DNA from: Pelomonas sp. Root1217 | GTDB taxonomy: Bacteria; Pseudomonadota; Gammaproteobacteria; Burkholderiales; Burkholderiaceae_C | Assembly: GCF_001425705.1 (NCBI RefSeq) | Contig: NZ_LMDC01000028.1 | Coordinates: forward strand, 873,118 to 937,117 | DNA: 64,000 bases | Reading direction: 5' to 3' | Part shown: one piece after another, positions 63,389 to 64,000 of the stretch | How the letters are laid out: every line of letters starts with the position of its first letter | Position numbering within the stretch: position 1 is the first letter of the stretch | Notes under the pieces: model-generated | What the model was told of the DNA's origin: nothing | The model's database searches: none | The model's input: the letters and a program-made list of their open reading frames with translations, nothing else | Program-made: the position numbers and the translations under genes

Positions 63389-64000
63389 TGGCTTTGTTGG
63401 TTGCCTTTGCGTAGAGCGCTATTGATCGATGCATTGCCGGGAGTCCGTCCCGGCGGCCGGGTAACTTTCTTCTGCGGGGCCAGAAGAAAGTCACCAAAGA
63501 AGAGGCCCTGAACCGCACACGAGCGCGGCGCCGCCATGAGCGGCGCGCGAAAACGCCCACTGGCATTGCGCGACGACGCGACCCGCTGCGCTCTCGCTGC
63601 TGTCCCTATGACGAGCGCCATCCATTGGCCCTTCATGCCGCTTAACGCCGGCTGCACGCCGGGCTCATCAGAAATACCGCGTCGCTGGTGCGACGGCACG
63701 GAGGTGCTGGCAGCGGTCGCGTCGCCCGAGCGACGCTGTATTTGGTTTTCTGGTGAGCCCGGCGTGCAGCCGCGCGTTAAGCGGGCAGGTGGTGCGATGG
63801 GCGGTGCTGGTGATAGGGACAGCAGCGAGAGCGCAGCGGGTCGCTTCGGCCCACTCATCGATTGGTTGTTGCACGGCGTAGCTCGTGCACGTGGTACTGG
63901 TGTGCGGTTCAGGGCCTCTTCTTTGGTGACTTTCTTCTGGCCCCGCAGAAGAAAGTTACCCCGCTGCCGGGCGGGACTCCCGGCAATGCACCGAGCAGAC
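63389..64000. other. 612-base gene-free right end
   Basis: No open frame here has coding character. Almost all of it (63431-63989) is an imperfect palindrome described separately. The last bases run off the window. Confidence 0.75.
63431..63989. repeat. 559-base imperfect palindrome (inverted-repeat element)
   Basis: The outer arms, 63431-63520 and 63900-63989, are about 90 bases each and near-perfect complements, sharing for instance GTAACTTTCTTCTGCGGGGC. Inside, 63578-63608 and 63812-63842 are perfect 31-base complements, and about 63638-63670 pairs with about 63748-63784. The pieces are nested and in the same order, so one strand could fold into a single long hairpin. No ORF or transposase is present inside. 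Confidence 0.88.

Overview
The window is high-GC bacterial DNA with tightly packed, frequently overlapping genes (many ATGA and TGATG junctions). The gene content is aerobic phenylacetate degradation, urease, selenocysteine formate dehydrogenase, several PEP-CTERM proteins and REP/RAYT elements. This points to a betaproteobacterium of the order Burkholderiales, most like the Roseateles/Pelomonas/Mitsuaria/Rubrivivax group. That placement is inferred from gene families and style, not from a search.

Layout. (1) 1-6.9 kb, minus strand: the phenylacetyl-CoA operon paaG-I-K-A-B-C-D-E, its TetR regulator and the start of an ABC substrate-binding protein, with a TetR-type operator over the promoter. 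(2) 6.9-14.8 kb: a PfkB sugar kinase, moaA-mobA, an acetyltransferase, a YceI-like lipoprotein, an Mpo1-like membrane protein, a ketopantoate reductase-like protein, an isochorismatase-type hydrolase with a GlxA-type regulator, and a small secreted protein. (3) 14.8-19.9 kb: TonB receptor, serine hydrolase, AraC regulator and a small exported protein. (4) 20-24.5 kb: TerC, two small proteins and the urease accessory genes ureE-F-G-D. (5) 24.5-40.3 kb: an accessory region with an AbrB/Doc module, a dienoyl-CoA isomerase-like enzyme, a solitary TonB, two tandem copies of a large secreted protein, a lipoprotein esterase, an ion channel, three PEP-CTERM proteins, a RAYT/CoA-transferase chimera, REP pairs, a broken VapBC, an FRG-domain protein and a RelE-type toxin-antitoxin pair. 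(6) 40.4-42.9 kb: urease structural genes ureA-(55-aa membrane protein)-ureB-ureC. (7) 43.1-44.6 kb: an animal-type haem peroxidase. (8) 44.6-58.4 kb, minus strand: one continuous selenium/formate operon, fdhA(UGA)-fdhB-fdhC-fdhE-selA-selB-selC(tRNA-Sec)-GcvH-like-DsrE-like-PhnD/C/E/E-type transporter-nitroreductase. (9) 58.5-63.4 kb: the Fe-S carrier apbC/mrp, a DUF3034 protein, an exported truncated haemoglobin and a second TonB receptor. (10) 63.4-64 kb: a 559-bp imperfect palindrome without genes.

How the parts fit. The formate dehydrogenase needs Sec, bis-MGD and Fe-S clusters. SelA, SelB and tRNA-Sec are encoded directly behind it, and moaA/mobA and apbC lie in the window. The transporter at the end of that operon is therefore more likely a selenium-oxyanion importer than a phosphonate importer, and the GcvH-like and DsrE-like proteins between selC and the transporter are candidates for selenium handling. 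Urease structural and accessory genes lie on one strand but are separated by about 15.9 kb of accessory DNA. A short motif resembling a TonB box follows the signal peptide of several otherwise unrelated exported proteins here, including the duplicated pair that sits beside the solitary tonB.
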